Positions 44,716-54,372 of a stretch of DNA of 64,000 bases are shown piece by piece. Under the pieces are notes generated by a model. That model worked only from the letters and a program-made list of their open reading frames with translations, did not search any database and was not told where the DNA came from. The DNA is from Anaerolineales bacterium (GTDB lineage: Bacteria; Chloroflexota; Anaerolineae; Anaerolineales; UBA4823): NCBI GenBank assembly GCA_025057645.1, contig JANXBJ010000001.1:678357-742356 (forward strand), given 5' to 3'. Positions within the stretch are counted from its first letter, which is position 1. The number at the start of each line of letters is the position of its first letter. The position numbers were made by a program, and so were the translations under genes.

Positions 44716-46539
44716 TCAGCTCCCTAAGTACTGATCGTAGTCCACAACGCTTAGGGTGATCACCCTGACCCAGCAAGGACGACTTCGGACAGATATGTCC
44801 AGAATCTGTCTGAGTTTAGGCTGACTTGCTTTTCCTTCCTCCACGATAACTCCTTGAATGCGGTGGTTGCGTATGAGATCGCCCAACTGCTCAATTTTGC
44901 CTAAGACTCGCAGGTTATAAATCCTCTTACCAATCCAAGCCTCCTGATCGGTTATAAGTCCCACCAATTGGACGGTTCCATTTTTCTCAGACATCAAATA
45001 GGGTAACAAATATCTCAAAGAGTCTGCCGAAGCGTAAAGCAGCACTCGTTCTGCCTTCGAGGTTCTCGAACGAGTGGAAAGTGTATCCAAAGCTTGAAAG
45101 GAAAATTTCGTGATCATCAACCCCCCAAAAAGGGTGACCCCGAAAATCAGAACCGCCGCCGGAGTTATGCCTTGATCGGCCGCCACGAAAAATCGCAAGA
45201 GCCAGAGGAAGAACCCCGCCCACAAGGCCGCTTGAACGTAACGGTAAATGTTCTCGACCTGCAGATAACTCCGAACGTCGCGGTAAATTTGGGTGAAGAA
45301 GAAAGCAACATAGCCGCTGATCAAGGCTAAAGGCAAAGTCTGGATAAAGAACCGGATTTGATCTGCCTGCGAAATGGGAACACCAAATATCACCGCTAAA
45401 TAAAAGCTAAAAGAAATCAACACACTATCTAGAAAGACCTCGAGCAAACTGCGACCGGAGATCCAATGAATGAGAACCTTCCGAACATTGCCCTTTTGGG
45501 TTTCACCCTCATCCCCGGTGATTTTGACACCCGCCAGATAGGTTGTGAAGATCAACAGGGAAACCACGATGATCGGTAACAGAATCAGACTGAGAGTGTA
45601 GTTTAGCGACTCGACAACAATTGCGGTGATTCCACCGGCTAACGCAATCGAATAGAGCACCCACAAGGCCTGCCTCTCGGTTAGCCCAAAAGCGATCAAG
45701 CGATGAGAAGTGTGATCGCGTCCGCCTTTGAAAGGTGACTCGCCACGAGACCATCGGGTGATTGTCACAAAAATTGCCTCTGCCAAGGGAAGAGTGAAGA
45801 CCAAAGTCGGGACAGCTATAATCGCAAACACATTCGAAGCCTGGGGTTGGCGAGCAACCGCCAATAACGCCAAAGTGAAGCCGAGAAATTGACTGCCGCT
45901 ATCGCCCATGAAAATCTTTGCCGGGGGAAAGTTGAAAAAGAGAAACCCGAGGAGCGCTCCTCCAAAAGCCAAACATAGTAACAGCAGCACAACTTCGCCG
46001 GACTCCCAGAAAAAATACCCTAATACTGAGCAGGCAATCAAGGAAATCCCTCCCGCCAAACCGTCCATGTTATCTAGCAGGTTCATGGCGTTCGTTATCG
46101 AAACCAACCAGACGATTGTAACCCCGCTATTGAGCAACCGAGCGACCGGGGTATCCCCAAAGCGAGGTAAGAAAAAATCGGTTGTGTAACCGAAGAAAAC
46201 GGCCACACTGGCGGCTACCAACTGAGCGATCAGCTTACCCATTGGGGTCATAGGCTTGACATCATCGAGCAATCCAAACCCGAAGATCAAAACCACGCCC
46301 GCAAAAAGCGTCAAGGGTAGCGGCTCTCGCTGCTCGGGGTACGAAAAGTAGGCCACCAGAAAACCTAAAGCGGTGGCAGCAAAAATCCCTACGCCTCCAA
46401 ATTTAGGGGTTGGAATGCGATGCCAGCGATCCTCTCTGGGTTGGACAGCTATCTTTAGACGGTGCAGCAGGCGGATAAGCAAGGCCAGCGCCAGGATCGA
46501 TGCTGACAGAGCGGTGAAAAACGAGGCTAGGTAGCTCAT
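44716..46539 (-). CDS. WecA/TagO-like glycosyl-phosphate transferase with a CapD-like membrane and nucleotide-binding extension
   Basis: 607 aa. Residues 1 to about 320 form a multi-spanning undecaprenyl-phosphate sugar-phosphate transferase: PKFGGVGIF, GLLDDVKPMTP, NAMNLLDNMDGLAGG and FMGDSGSQFLGF with the catalytic Asp residues. After a short loop, residues about 370-480 are four more membrane helices, and 495-607 a Rossmann-like domain (RVLLYASADSLRYLLPYL, GLITDQEAWIGKRIYNLRVLG, VIVEE). That second half resembles the N-terminal half of CapD/WbpM-type epimerases, without the epimerase. It overlaps the O-antigen ligase gene by ATGA and should start a surface glycan on lipid carrier. Confidence 0.85.
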   Translation of the reverse strand: MSYLASFFTALSASILALALLIRLLHRLKIAVQPREDRWHRIPTPKFGGVGIFAATALGFLVAYFSYPEQREPLPLTLFAGVVLIFGFGLLDDVKPMTPMGKLIAQLVAASVAVFFGYTTDFFLPRFGDTPVARLLNSGVTIVWLVSITNAMNLLDNMDGLAGGISLIACSVLGYFFWESGEVVLLLLCLAFGGALLGFLFFNFPPAKIFMGDSGSQFLGFTLALLAVARQPQASNVFAIIAVPTLVFTLPLAEAIFVTITRWSRGESPFKGGRDHTSHRLIAFGLTERQALWVLYSIALAGGITAIVVESLNYTLSLILLPIIVVSLLIFTTYLAGVKITGDEGETQKGNVRKVLIHWISGRSLLEVFLDSVLISFSFYLAVIFGVPISQADQIRFFIQTLPLALISGYVAFFFTQIYRDVRSYLQVENIYRYVQAALWAGFFLWLLRFFVAADQGITPAAVLIFGVTLFGGLMITKFSFQALDTLSTRSRTSKAERVLLYASADSLRYLLPYLMSEKNGTVQLVGLITDQEAWIGKRIYNLRVLGKIEQLGDLIRNHRIQGVIVEEGKASQPKLRQILDISVRSRPCWVRVITLSVVDYDQYLGS

Positions 46540-49500
46540 TCCGACCGACGGACAATCCGGTCAACCAAGTCCCGAATCGAGTTTTGTTGCTCCGGAGGAG
46601 CCCACTTCAATGCTTCCTGAGCGTAAAATAACGCCTGATCCTTCTGCCCCCCCTGCCAGTAAAGCTGAGCTAGCACCTGGGCATACTTCCAGTTCTCCGG
46701 GTCAGTCGGATTGGCGAGAAGGACCCTCTCTAACGCACGAATGGCCTCACTGGTCATCCCTTCATCCAAGGCTACTTGAGCGGCCATTAGAGCATAAGTG
46801 CGCTTGCTACTCGGCTCATTGGCCAAAGCTTCTGCCTTGAGATAATTTGAAAGCGCCATTTGAAGGGCTTTTGCGCGCTCTTCCGCTTCCTGCACTCGCA
46901 AGGACTTTATCCGGTAGTACTCGCCAAACAGGTAAGCGATCCAATCGTAGTTTGGATCGAGTCGATAAGCCCTGGTGAGCTTCGGCCAAGCCTTCTCGTG
47001 GGTTTGCTCATTGGACATCAGGAGAACCGCCCATTCCCCCCAAATCCGAGCGTTGTTCGGACTAAGAGAGGTGGCTATTGCAAAATATCGGTCGGACTCT
47101 AAAAACCTCTCCTCCTTCTGTTTCTCGTCTGAGGTGCTGAGATACCACTGACTATAGAGACGAGCCAGATTCGCCGTGTGGTCGGTATTCAGCGGGTTTA
47201 GGGACTGTGCAAGGGTGAGGTCCGCCTTGGCTCGGGAGAACAAGGCCTCTCTTTGCGTTACATCCTCGATTTGGCGCGCATACTCGAGGTAAGAACGCGC
47301 TAGGAACAAATAGTAGTAGTCCTCTCGCGGGGCTAACTCAATTGCGTGTTGGTAAACCTGAATTGACACCGGCCAAGAACCGGGCTTGGCAAAGGACTCC
47401 CCCAGCTTGAACGCAATATCCGCCTGAATCACGCGCAGGTTTCGCTGGTAAATCAGCGTCAGGCTAAGAACCAAACAGAGCAAACCAAGAACAACCGAGC
47501 GCCGCCTTGCGAACCATGGGCTAGATGCAGTAGCTGCGAATGAAAGAGTTGCTGCATAAATCCCCATCAGCCCAAGCACACACAGGTAAAACCCGGTCAA
47601 CACTCCTTCGTACTGGCGAATGCGAGCAAGAATGTCCTGCACATCGCTGATCGGAGTGGCAACGATCGAGGCCAGCAGACTCGCATGGAGCAGCCAGTAA
47701 GCCAGCGCAAGCCCAAGACCTATGCCCAACACCCTCAACCAAAGCACAAAAAACTCCGGATCGGCCTCGGAGGAGATATCCTCTCCGACAAGGAGAAAAG
47801 CCGAGCCAAGCCAAGAGAGGAGGATGAGGATCAAAATGCCGTTGGAATGGAAACTGGTCTCTTTCCGAACCTCTGTAAACGACTTCCATAACACTTGAAG
47901 TGCGGAGTCCCCTAGTCCTGTGGCGTTCATAAAGTTATAGCCAAGGACGACTAAAATCAATGCGACAATTATCCCTAGTGAAACGTCGGCCATCCGAATG
48001 CCCGGCACGGGCCGCGGCGCACGCTTGAGCTCAGAGCCTTCTGCACGTCTTTTGCGCTTGAAGTCTTTCTCCTGTGGGTCAGAAACCTCTTCTTCTCGCA
48101 AGTGGATCTCGGCGCCCTTACCCCAAGCCAACGAGACCAAAATCGCCGCCATGACCCAAAAGTACGTTCTGGTTGCGGCGATTGCAATCCCAAAATTGAT
48201 CTCCACAAAATGAGCTAAAAAAGCGGCCAGCAAGGAAACTACGAGAAGGGCCTCGGAAAAATCTTTTTCTTCTATCGGTTGCGCGGCACCGAAGAGAAGC
48301 TTGATGCCCAGAAAGCCCAGCACCCCTAAAATCATCCCCAGCGGAAAAGCAACGCCAAAATAGGCAACCCCTCTCCACAAAATTAGTACAGCCGAGAAGA
48401 CGACCCCCATAAGAACGACCCACACCCAGAACCGCCTCTTCTGGATTTCGTCCCGAATTAGCCCCAGTCTTTGAAATCCATAGGTAAACAAACCAAGGAA
48501 CAAGCCAACGTACACCACAAAACCGATTGCTCCCGTAATAATCAGTGCGTCCCAACTCTCGTTATGAGAACGATCTGGGGAGGCATTCCTTCTTTCCACC
48601 TGAGTTAGCTCGGGGACATAGAATCGGTTGTAAGCCACATACATCGTTTCGGGGCCGTAGCCGAAGAGGGGTCTGATCCAATTGAAGGGGTCCTTGCGAC
48701 CATCCGGGTACTCTAAGGGAGGATGAAAACCGTACAATTTCACCGCTCCCTGCCAGATATAGGTACGAACTCGGGCATTATTGCTCTGGGGGTCCAACAG
48801 TTGCCCGAAGCGACCGATCGAAGGGTGAGACTTTAGGCTTTCAAACGGGCTTCGGGGCAAGTTAAACACCCCAAGGAAAACGGCCATTGCGAGTGAAAGG
48901 ACGAGGATTCCTAACCCGTAGCTCCGCTTTCCCGCAACCAGAGAGAGGGCTAAAGCAAAGAAAGCTAGACTGGCAAGCCATCCTAGTGCCGGGCCGCGAC
49001 TGCCGCTAAAATATAAGGCGATCACTTGGAGCAGGCCGATGAACACATATCCGGTTGCGAGGAGAAAACTTCTGAACTCGAATGCCTCGCTCTGTAACAT
49101 TCTCCGGAAACTTTCCACTGCTCTTCCCAAGGTTAGCGGGAAAACCATAATCAAATAGGCGGCCACGAAGATTGAATTGCCCAGAGTCGAAGCAATGCGC
49201 ACAGAAACATCCCCGCCCCAAGGGATCGGATCGATCTTGTACCTTTGGAGTAACCCATAAACGGCTACCGGCAAACTGCCAACGACCATCACCGTCACCA
49301 AACGGCGAATTTGCTCTCGAGTCGGAGGGTTAAAGACGATAGACAAAAAAAGGATCACGTAGGAATAGGTAGTAAAAGTTCCCTGCAACCGTTGGTAAGA
49401 TCCCCACAGACTGGTAAACGGGGCCACAGAAAGCAAAGTGGAGATCAGATAATTGAGAATCAATGCCGCAACCGGGATCATCAGCGGCACTTGAAGAACC

Positions 49501-49721
49501 CGCCGCAGTGCAACCCGAGATTGGCCTCTATTCCAAGCGGTTTCCAGAGCTTTGACAATCCAGCCAACCAACACGAGCAGAGCGATGGAACGTAACAGAG
49601 CAATCTTATCCGGTTCGAAAATCCGACTGGAGAATACGTTAAAGAACAAGGGGGTGGTGATGGTTGCGGCAATCCACCCCATTTCCATCATTCGCTCGGC
49701 AAAAAGAGCTAACCTTGTCAT
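46536..49721 (-). CDS. O-antigen ligase-like membrane protein with TPR C-terminus
   Basis: 1061 aa. The N-terminal 430 residues have many membrane helices and the Wzy/WaaL ligase region (SGSRGPALGWLASLAFFALA, then ERRNASPDRSHNESWDALIITG with its conserved Asn/His). Another set of helices follows, then a tetratricopeptide-repeat region (about residues 790-1061; YLFLARSYLEYARQIED, ALFYAQEALKWAPPEQQ). It likely ligates or polymerises glycan on the outer side of the membrane. I use ATG 49721, with TAGGAG 6 nt upstream, rather than 49772. A TATAAT (49744-49749, minus) lies just before. Codon use looks like its neighbours. Confidence 0.87.
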   Translation of the reverse strand: MTRLALFAERMMEMGWIAATITTPLFFNVFSSRIFEPDKIALLRSIALLVLVGWIVKALETAWNRGQSRVALRRVLQVPLMIPVAALILNYLISTLLSVAPFTSLWGSYQRLQGTFTTYSYVILFLSIVFNPPTREQIRRLVTVMVVGSLPVAVYGLLQRYKIDPIPWGGDVSVRIASTLGNSIFVAAYLIMVFPLTLGRAVESFRRMLQSEAFEFRSFLLATGYVFIGLLQVIALYFSGSRGPALGWLASLAFFALALSLVAGKRSYGLGILVLSLAMAVFLGVFNLPRSPFESLKSHPSIGRFGQLLDPQSNNARVRTYIWQGAVKLYGFHPPLEYPDGRKDPFNWIRPLFGYGPETMYVAYNRFYVPELTQVERRNASPDRSHNESWDALIITGAIGFVVYVGLFLGLFTYGFQRLGLIRDEIQKRRFWVWVVLMGVVFSAVLILWRGVAYFGVAFPLGMILGVLGFLGIKLLFGAAQPIEEKDFSEALLVVSLLAAFLAHFVEINFGIAIAATRTYFWVMAAILVSLAWGKGAEIHLREEEVSDPQEKDFKRKRRAEGSELKRAPRPVPGIRMADVSLGIIVALILVVLGYNFMNATGLGDSALQVLWKSFTEVRKETSFHSNGILILILLSWLGSAFLLVGEDISSEADPEFFVLWLRVLGIGLGLALAYWLLHASLLASIVATPISDVQDILARIRQYEGVLTGFYLCVLGLMGIYAATLSFAATASSPWFARRRSVVLGLLCLVLSLTLIYQRNLRVIQADIAFKLGESFAKPGSWPVSIQVYQHAIELAPREDYYYLFLARSYLEYARQIEDVTQREALFSRAKADLTLAQSLNPLNTDHTANLARLYSQWYLSTSDEKQKEERFLESDRYFAIATSLSPNNARIWGEWAVLLMSNEQTHEKAWPKLTRAYRLDPNYDWIAYLFGEYYRIKSLRVQEAEERAKALQMALSNYLKAEALANEPSSKRTYALMAAQVALDEGMTSEAIRALERVLLANPTDPENWKYAQVLAQLYWQGGQKDQALFYAQEALKWAPPEQQNSIRDLVDRIVRRSE

Positions 49722-49970
49722 AATAACTCCTAGTTTCAAGGATATTATAAACGGGTTGGGGCTTTTCCCCACAGCGCTGGTATATCGGCTGTGCTTTCGC
49801 CAGCGATCAACGCAGCTTTTTTATGACCTTCGTTTTCACTTCGAGCGATCCCTTGTCGCCAAGAGAGTATGATCACGGTATGTTGTCGAGCGACATCGTT
49901 AGAAAGCCTAATTGCGCACCTGGGCATTGCTCTGAAGGTTTTAGTGTTATCATAGGTTCGATCAACTTCA

Positions 49971-50981
49971 ATGTCTGAAGCCGTAGGGTCAAGTCTTTCT
50001 ATGAGTTTATCCTTGTCGGTCATCCTCTGTACTAAAGACCGCCCCGCTGACCTACACCAATGCATTATGTCAATTCTGAACGGGAGAAGGCTCCCCCAAG
50101 AAATTGTAGTTATCGACGATGGGACTCTCGACCCTAGGCCGATTCAAACCCTCCTGGAGAGGTTTTCAATCGAGTTTCATTACCGTAGAAAGTCACCCCC
50201 AAACACCAATGCTTCTCGCAACCTGGCAGTGTCGATCGCCGGCGGTGATATCCTCAGTTTTCTTGACGACGACGTTGTTCTCGACTCGAATTATTATGCC
50301 TCGGTCATGCGCACCTTTGAAGAGGACAGCGAACAACAAATTGCCGGCATTACCGGTGCGATCAAGGTGCATACCCATCCACTCAAACGTGCCTTTCTCC
50401 GCTTCTTCGGGCTAGAAAGCAGTCAACCGGGAAAAGTACAACCCTGCGGCGCAGCAACGCTGGTCAGAGCCGGCGAGATCTGCCGGCCGACCAGAGTGGA
50501 TTGGCTTTCGGGTTGCAACATGAACCTCCGGCGCTGGGTGTTTAAGAAATACCGCTTCAACGAGCAGGACTCAGGCTACAGTTGGGGGGACGATCGTGAC
50601 TTTTCTTACCCAATTGGCCGGGAATATTTGCTGATTGCCCTACCGGAGGCGACTTTAGTGCACAAGAAATCGCCAACCGGCCGGGCTTCTGCAGAGGAGA
50701 TGGGGCGGATGGAGATTTTCCACCTAGGACGTTTTTTTGTAACCTCTTTACACCCTCAAAAGAGGAACTGGATCGCACTCGGTTGGGCTTTCTTGGGAAT
50801 TTTCCTCAAAAATCTCCTCAACTGCTGCGCAGCCCATAAGCGCTCGAGACATTTCAAACAGTTGCGAGGTAATTTCGAGGGTCTTCGTCAATTTCTGGCC
50901 TTTTTGAGAGAGCACAATGGAAAGAAGGAAACCCGGCCTAGATTGGCTGATTACCCAAATGAGAATCATCGGCGGAGTTGA
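49971..50981 (+). CDS. Family 2 glycosyltransferase
   Basis: GT-A glycosyltransferase, 336 aa. VILCTKDRPADLHQCIMSI and IVVIDDGT start the nucleotide-sugar fold; FLDDDV is the DXD metal site; SGCNMNLRR and WGDDRDFSYPI are acceptor-side motifs. Substrates unknown. The start could be ATG 49971 or ATG 50001, as neither has a clear ribosome site. The 250-nt gap before it also holds the promoter region of the divergent O-antigen ligase and a TGGGG-CTTTT-CCCCA repeat (49757-49771). It overlaps the next gene by 65 nt. Confidence 0.88.
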   Translation: MSEAVGSSLSMSLSLSVILCTKDRPADLHQCIMSILNGRRLPQEIVVIDDGTLDPRPIQTLLERFSIEFHYRRKSPPNTNASRNLAVSIAGGDILSFLDDDVVLDSNYYASVMRTFEEDSEQQIAGITGAIKVHTHPLKRAFLRFFGLESSQPGKVQPCGAATLVRAGEICRPTRVDWLSGCNMNLRRWVFKKYRFNEQDSGYSWGDDRDFSYPIGREYLLIALPEATLVHKKSPTGRASAEEMGRMEIFHLGRFFVTSLHPQKRNWIALGWAFLGIFLKNLLNCCAAHKRSRHFKQLRGNFEGLRQFLAFLREHNGKKETRPRLADYPNENHRRS

Positions 50982-52032
50982 GAAATATGCCTCCGAGCTA
51001 GCTCTAGAGTTAAGCAGGAGAGGTTGGGAGATTCGCCTGATCACCCTTGTCGAGGACAGCTACCTTTCTCGCCGCCTAGAACAACAAGGAGTGCCGGTCA
51101 TTTCGCTTGGGGTGAAATCTAAAACCGATCTTTCGGCATGGAAGAGGCTAGAAGCCCTGTGGCAGGAGAAAAAACCTGTCATTCTCCACACGCACTTGTT
51201 TCATGCCGGTATCCTCGGACGACTTGTTGGCCGAAAGGTCGGCATTCCGATCATCCTATGCCACCAAGGCGGACCGGAACACCATCGCTCTCTGTTCCGC
51301 ACCCTTCTCGATGCCTGCACAAGCCACCTCGTTACGCGCTACATTGTCCCTTGTGGCGCTGTGGCATCTATCTTAAACCACAGGGAGAGGATCCCGCCAT
51401 GCAAAATCGATCGCATCCCCAACGCCATTCAACCCCCTCCATTAGAGCTTGTGCGGGATAGCAGAAAGGAAAGCACATCCCCGGTTCGTCTGGTCACTGT
51501 GGGACGTCTAGTAGCCGAGAAGGCGCAGTGGGTTATGGTTAGGGCAGTTTATATGATGGCTATGCGAAATTTACGACCTTCGCTGTGGATCCTCGGCGAA
51601 GGACCGCTCCGCCCCAAGCTCCAGGCTCAGATCCAGCAACTCAATCTTACCCAGCTTGTCTCTCTCCTCGGTTTCCAAGATGACCCCTACCCCTGGCTGT
51701 GCCAAGCCCATTTCTTTCTTCTAGCCTCTCTGTGGGAGTCCCTCTCACTCGCCCTCATGGAGGCGATGGCCATGGCTCTCCCGGTCATCACTACCGCAAC
51801 CGGCGGAACACCCGAACTCGTCTCCCACCTCGAAACAGGCTATCTTATCCCGCCCAATTCCCCTCAAGCGCTCGCAGAAGGAATAGAATTTCTGCTTGCC
51901 CGGCCCGAGCTGGCCCAGCAAATGGGAGAAAAAGCCCGAAGAATGATCCTCGATCACTACACCATTCCCAAAGTGGCCGACCAACTCGAACAATACTACC
52001 AAAACCTGCTCGAAGGTCTCCCGCTGCGGTGA
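50917..52032 (+). CDS. Family 4 glycosyltransferase
   Basis: GT-B glycosyltransferase, 371 aa. The N-terminal WLITQMRIIGGVEKYASELALELSRRG and the C-terminal VTVGRLVAEKAQW, ILGEGPLR, LLASLWESLSLALMEAMAMALPVI with the EX7E pair are classic GT4. It probably adds a hexose to the surface polysaccharide. The start is ATG 50917 inside the GT2 gene (65-nt overlap), unusual but supported by the conserved N-terminus. The stop overlaps the next gene by GTGA. Confidence 0.9.
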   Translation: MERRKPGLDWLITQMRIIGGVEKYASELALELSRRGWEIRLITLVEDSYLSRRLEQQGVPVISLGVKSKTDLSAWKRLEALWQEKKPVILHTHLFHAGILGRLVGRKVGIPIILCHQGGPEHHRSLFRTLLDACTSHLVTRYIVPCGAVASILNHRERIPPCKIDRIPNAIQPPPLELVRDSRKESTSPVRLVTVGRLVAEKAQWVMVRAVYMMAMRNLRPSLWILGEGPLRPKLQAQIQQLNLTQLVSLLGFQDDPYPWLCQAHFFLLASLWESLSLALMEAMAMALPVITTATGGTPELVSHLETGYLIPPNSPQALAEGIEFLLARPELAQQMGEKARRMILDHYTIPKVADQLEQYYQNLLEGLPLR

Positions 52033-53201
52033 CTCGTAAATCCCCCATAAAGGTCTTACACTTGATCACTCGGCTCATTGTAGGAGGCGCCCAAGAAAAC
52101 ACCCTCTATACCGCTCGCTTCCTAAATCCCCAACTCTTCGATGTAGAAGTCGTCTGTGGCCCTCAGACCGGCAGCGAAGGCAGCCTGATCGAAGAAGCTA
52201 TTCGACATGGCGTTCGGCTATCTATCCTTCCTGAGTTGGTCCGAGAACTAAATCCAATCAAGGATCTTCTTGCCCTAATGAAAATCTTTTTCCTCTTGCG
52301 CAAAAACAAATACGCAATCGTCCATACCCACTCCTCCAAAGCAGGCATTTTGGGCAGACTGGCCGCCAAGCTTGCCGGCACTCCGATGATCCTTCACACT
52401 GTTCACGGGTGGAGTTTCCACGACTATATGCCGGCCTGGCGCAAACACTTGTTTATCGCCCTCGAAAGGATTACTGCGCGTTTCACCCATCGCTTAATTG
52501 TCGTCACCCAAAAAGACATTCTTAAAGGACGGGCACATGGGATCGGCAAGCCCGAGCAATACCTCCTTATCCGTAGCGCCATCCCTTTAGATGAGTTCCT
52601 AAGACCCCTCAGTAAACTTGCCATCCGCGAAGAGTTAGGTCTACCTCAAGGTGCACCGGTTATCGGCACGGTGGGTCGCCTCTCTCCCCAGAAAAATCCT
52701 TTGGAATGGATAGCCATTGCCGCTCGGGTTGCAGCCCAAAAGCCGGATTGCCTTTTTCTCATCGTTGGCGATGGTCCTCTAAGAGCACAAGTGGAAAAAC
52801 GCCTTCGGGAGCTTGACCTCGATGGGCGCGTGATCCTCACCGGACTACGACGCGATGTGCCCAGATTGCTCGCTGCGATGGACGTCTTCCTGCTCACCTC
52901 CCTTTGGGAAGGCTTGCCGCGGGTTCTCCCTCAAGCCATGTGTCGAGAGATCCCGATCGTCGCCTACGCTTCGGACGGCGTGGCCGAGATCATCGAACAC
53001 GAGCGAACCGGGCTTCTCTGCCGCCCCGGCGAGGTGGAATTGGCAGCCTATCACTGCCTGCGACTGCTCGAGTCACCAGAGCTACGCCAAAGACTTGTTC
53101 ACGAGGCAAAAAAGGTTGCAACAGAACATTTTGACCTGCGTATAATGATCAATCGGCTGGAAGAATTGTACTTAAGCTACTTTGGAGGCCTCGATGGCTG
53201 A
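52029..53201 (+). CDS. Family 4 glycosyltransferase
   Basis: GT-B glycosyltransferase, 390 aa, starting with GTG in a GTGA overlap with the preceding gene; the frame is open further upstream, but that part is antisense-like low-complexity sequence in the other GT4 gene. Landmarks are KVLHLITRLIVGGAQENTLYTAR, IVHTHSSKAGILGRLAAKLAG, HGWSFH, GTVGRLSPQKNPLEWI, IVGDGPLR and LLTSLWEGLPRVLPQAM. Its acceptor probably follows that of the first GT4. It runs 8 nt into the patatin gene region. Confidence 0.9.
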   Translation: MTRKSPIKVLHLITRLIVGGAQENTLYTARFLNPQLFDVEVVCGPQTGSEGSLIEEAIRHGVRLSILPELVRELNPIKDLLALMKIFFLLRKNKYAIVHTHSSKAGILGRLAAKLAGTPMILHTVHGWSFHDYMPAWRKHLFIALERITARFTHRLIVVTQKDILKGRAHGIGKPEQYLLIRSAIPLDEFLRPLSKLAIREELGLPQGAPVIGTVGRLSPQKNPLEWIAIAARVAAQKPDCLFLIVGDGPLRAQVEKRLRELDLDGRVILTGLRRDVPRLLAAMDVFLLTSLWEGLPRVLPQAMCREIPIVAYASDGVAEIIEHERTGLLCRPGEVELAAYHCLRLLESPELRQRLVHEAKKVATEHFDLRIMINRLEELYLSYFGGLDG

Positions 53202-54066
53202 CCTAATTCGACGTCCGAAAATCGGTTTAGCACTGGGCGGTGGGGGAGCCCGAGGTTTAGCTCATATCGGCGTGTTGGAAGTCTTTGAGAGAGAGGGCGT
53301 TCCGATTGACATCATGGCCGGAACAAGCATGGGAGGGATCATCACCGCACTCTATGCCTGTGGATACTCGCCGGAAAGAATGCAAGAGATCGCCCTTGAA
53401 CTAGGAGATATCCGCAACTTACTTCGATTTCTTGAGTTAGCCCCGCCGGAACGAGGCATTATCCGCACCGACCGCATCCGCGCATATCTGGCCGAGCTGA
53501 TCGGCAAAGACCGCTGCATCGAAGATCTGACTCTGCCGATTGCTCTGACTTGTGTCGATCTCTACAGCAAGAAAACCGTTTACCTCACCAAAGGCAATCT
53601 TGTCGAAGCCTGTATGGCCACCTCGGCGGTTCCCGGCTTATTCCCACCTGTGCCCTTCAACGGGTACCTCCTTGTGGATGGTGGCGTGTTGGATAATGTG
53701 CCTGCCAAGGCCTTGCGACTTCTCGGTGCAGAATACCTTATTGCCGTTGATGTTAATCACCTTTTGAGCGAGAAACACAGTCAATGGTCCGACCTGCCTA
53801 AAGAGGCAACTATCCGTAAGTTCTTGCCGGCGTTTGCGCTCGATTTTTATCAAGCAGAGATCATCATGATCTCCACCCTGACCAACCTCAATCTAAAAGA
53901 GGCGAAGACGAACCTCGTCATCCGTCCTGCCATCCCTTCGGATGTCAATATCTTTTTTGGCTTTACTCATGCCTTGGATACGATCCAACACGGGGTTCAC
54001 GCAGCCGAACAAGTTATTGGTAAAATAAAGACAGAAACTAGGCCTAAATTGCGCTTCTTCGGATAA
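53194..54066 (+). CDS. Patatin-like phospholipase (RssA/NTE type)
   Basis: Patatin family serine hydrolase, 290 aa. The oxyanion loop is GGGGARGLAHIG, the nucleophile GTSMGG, and the second dyad member is in VDGGVLDNVPA. It should release fatty acids from membrane lipids or act on lysophospholipids. I choose ATG 53194, which has GGAGG 5 nt upstream; the ATG at 53182 is the alternative. The gene begins inside the end of the second GT4. Confidence 0.92.
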   Translation: MADLIRRPKIGLALGGGGARGLAHIGVLEVFEREGVPIDIMAGTSMGGIITALYACGYSPERMQEIALELGDIRNLLRFLELAPPERGIIRTDRIRAYLAELIGKDRCIEDLTLPIALTCVDLYSKKTVYLTKGNLVEACMATSAVPGLFPPVPFNGYLLVDGGVLDNVPAKALRLLGAEYLIAVDVNHLLSEKHSQWSDLPKEATIRKFLPAFALDFYQAEIIMISTLTNLNLKEAKTNLVIRPAIPSDVNIFFGFTHALDTIQHGVHAAEQVIGKIKTETRPKLRFFG

Positions 54067-54101
54067 TTGCGCAATCCTTTAGAGTTGAGTGTGAGGTAGC
54101 T

Positions 54102-54329
54102 ATGCCAATCTACGAGTACGTTTGCGAGACCTGTCACCAGAAATTCGAGAGTCTACGCTCGATTCACGAGGCTGATGCCCCGATTCCCTGCCATTTCTGC
54201 AGCAGCCAAGCTACGCGACGGGTCATCTCCGTCTTCTCCGCTCGAAGCGATGGAAAAATGATTGCAGGCTCAAGCGGCGGCTGTAGCTCTTGCTCGGGCT
54301 GCAGTTGCGGCGCTTGCAGCGTGCGCTGA
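54102..54329 (+). CDS. FmdB family zinc-ribbon regulatory protein
   Basis: Small protein, 75 aa: the zinc ribbon MPIYEYVCETCHQKFE-CHFCSSQATRRVIS is the FmdB signature (named after a putative regulator of amidase genes). The tail GGCSSCSGCSCGACSVR carries six more cysteines, so it may bind another metal or cluster. It lies 35 nt after the patatin and 43 nt before the PBP gene. Function is not proven for any relative. Confidence 0.88.
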   Translation: MPIYEYVCETCHQKFESLRSIHEADAPIPCHFCSSQATRRVISVFSARSDGKMIAGSSGGCSSCSGCSCGACSVR

Positions 54330-54372
54330 GAAGCCCATCGCCTTCTGAAGAAAGGGGGGAGAAGCTCGCAAA

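Noticed and set aside
49757-49771. TGGGG-CTTTT-CCCCA hairpin as terminator
   Set aside because: It has a short 5-bp stem without a U-run and lies in the promoter region of the O-antigen ligase gene.
51845-52102. Frames opposite the GT4 genes
   Set aside because: Shadows of the two glycosyltransferases, which have full sets of GT4 motifs.
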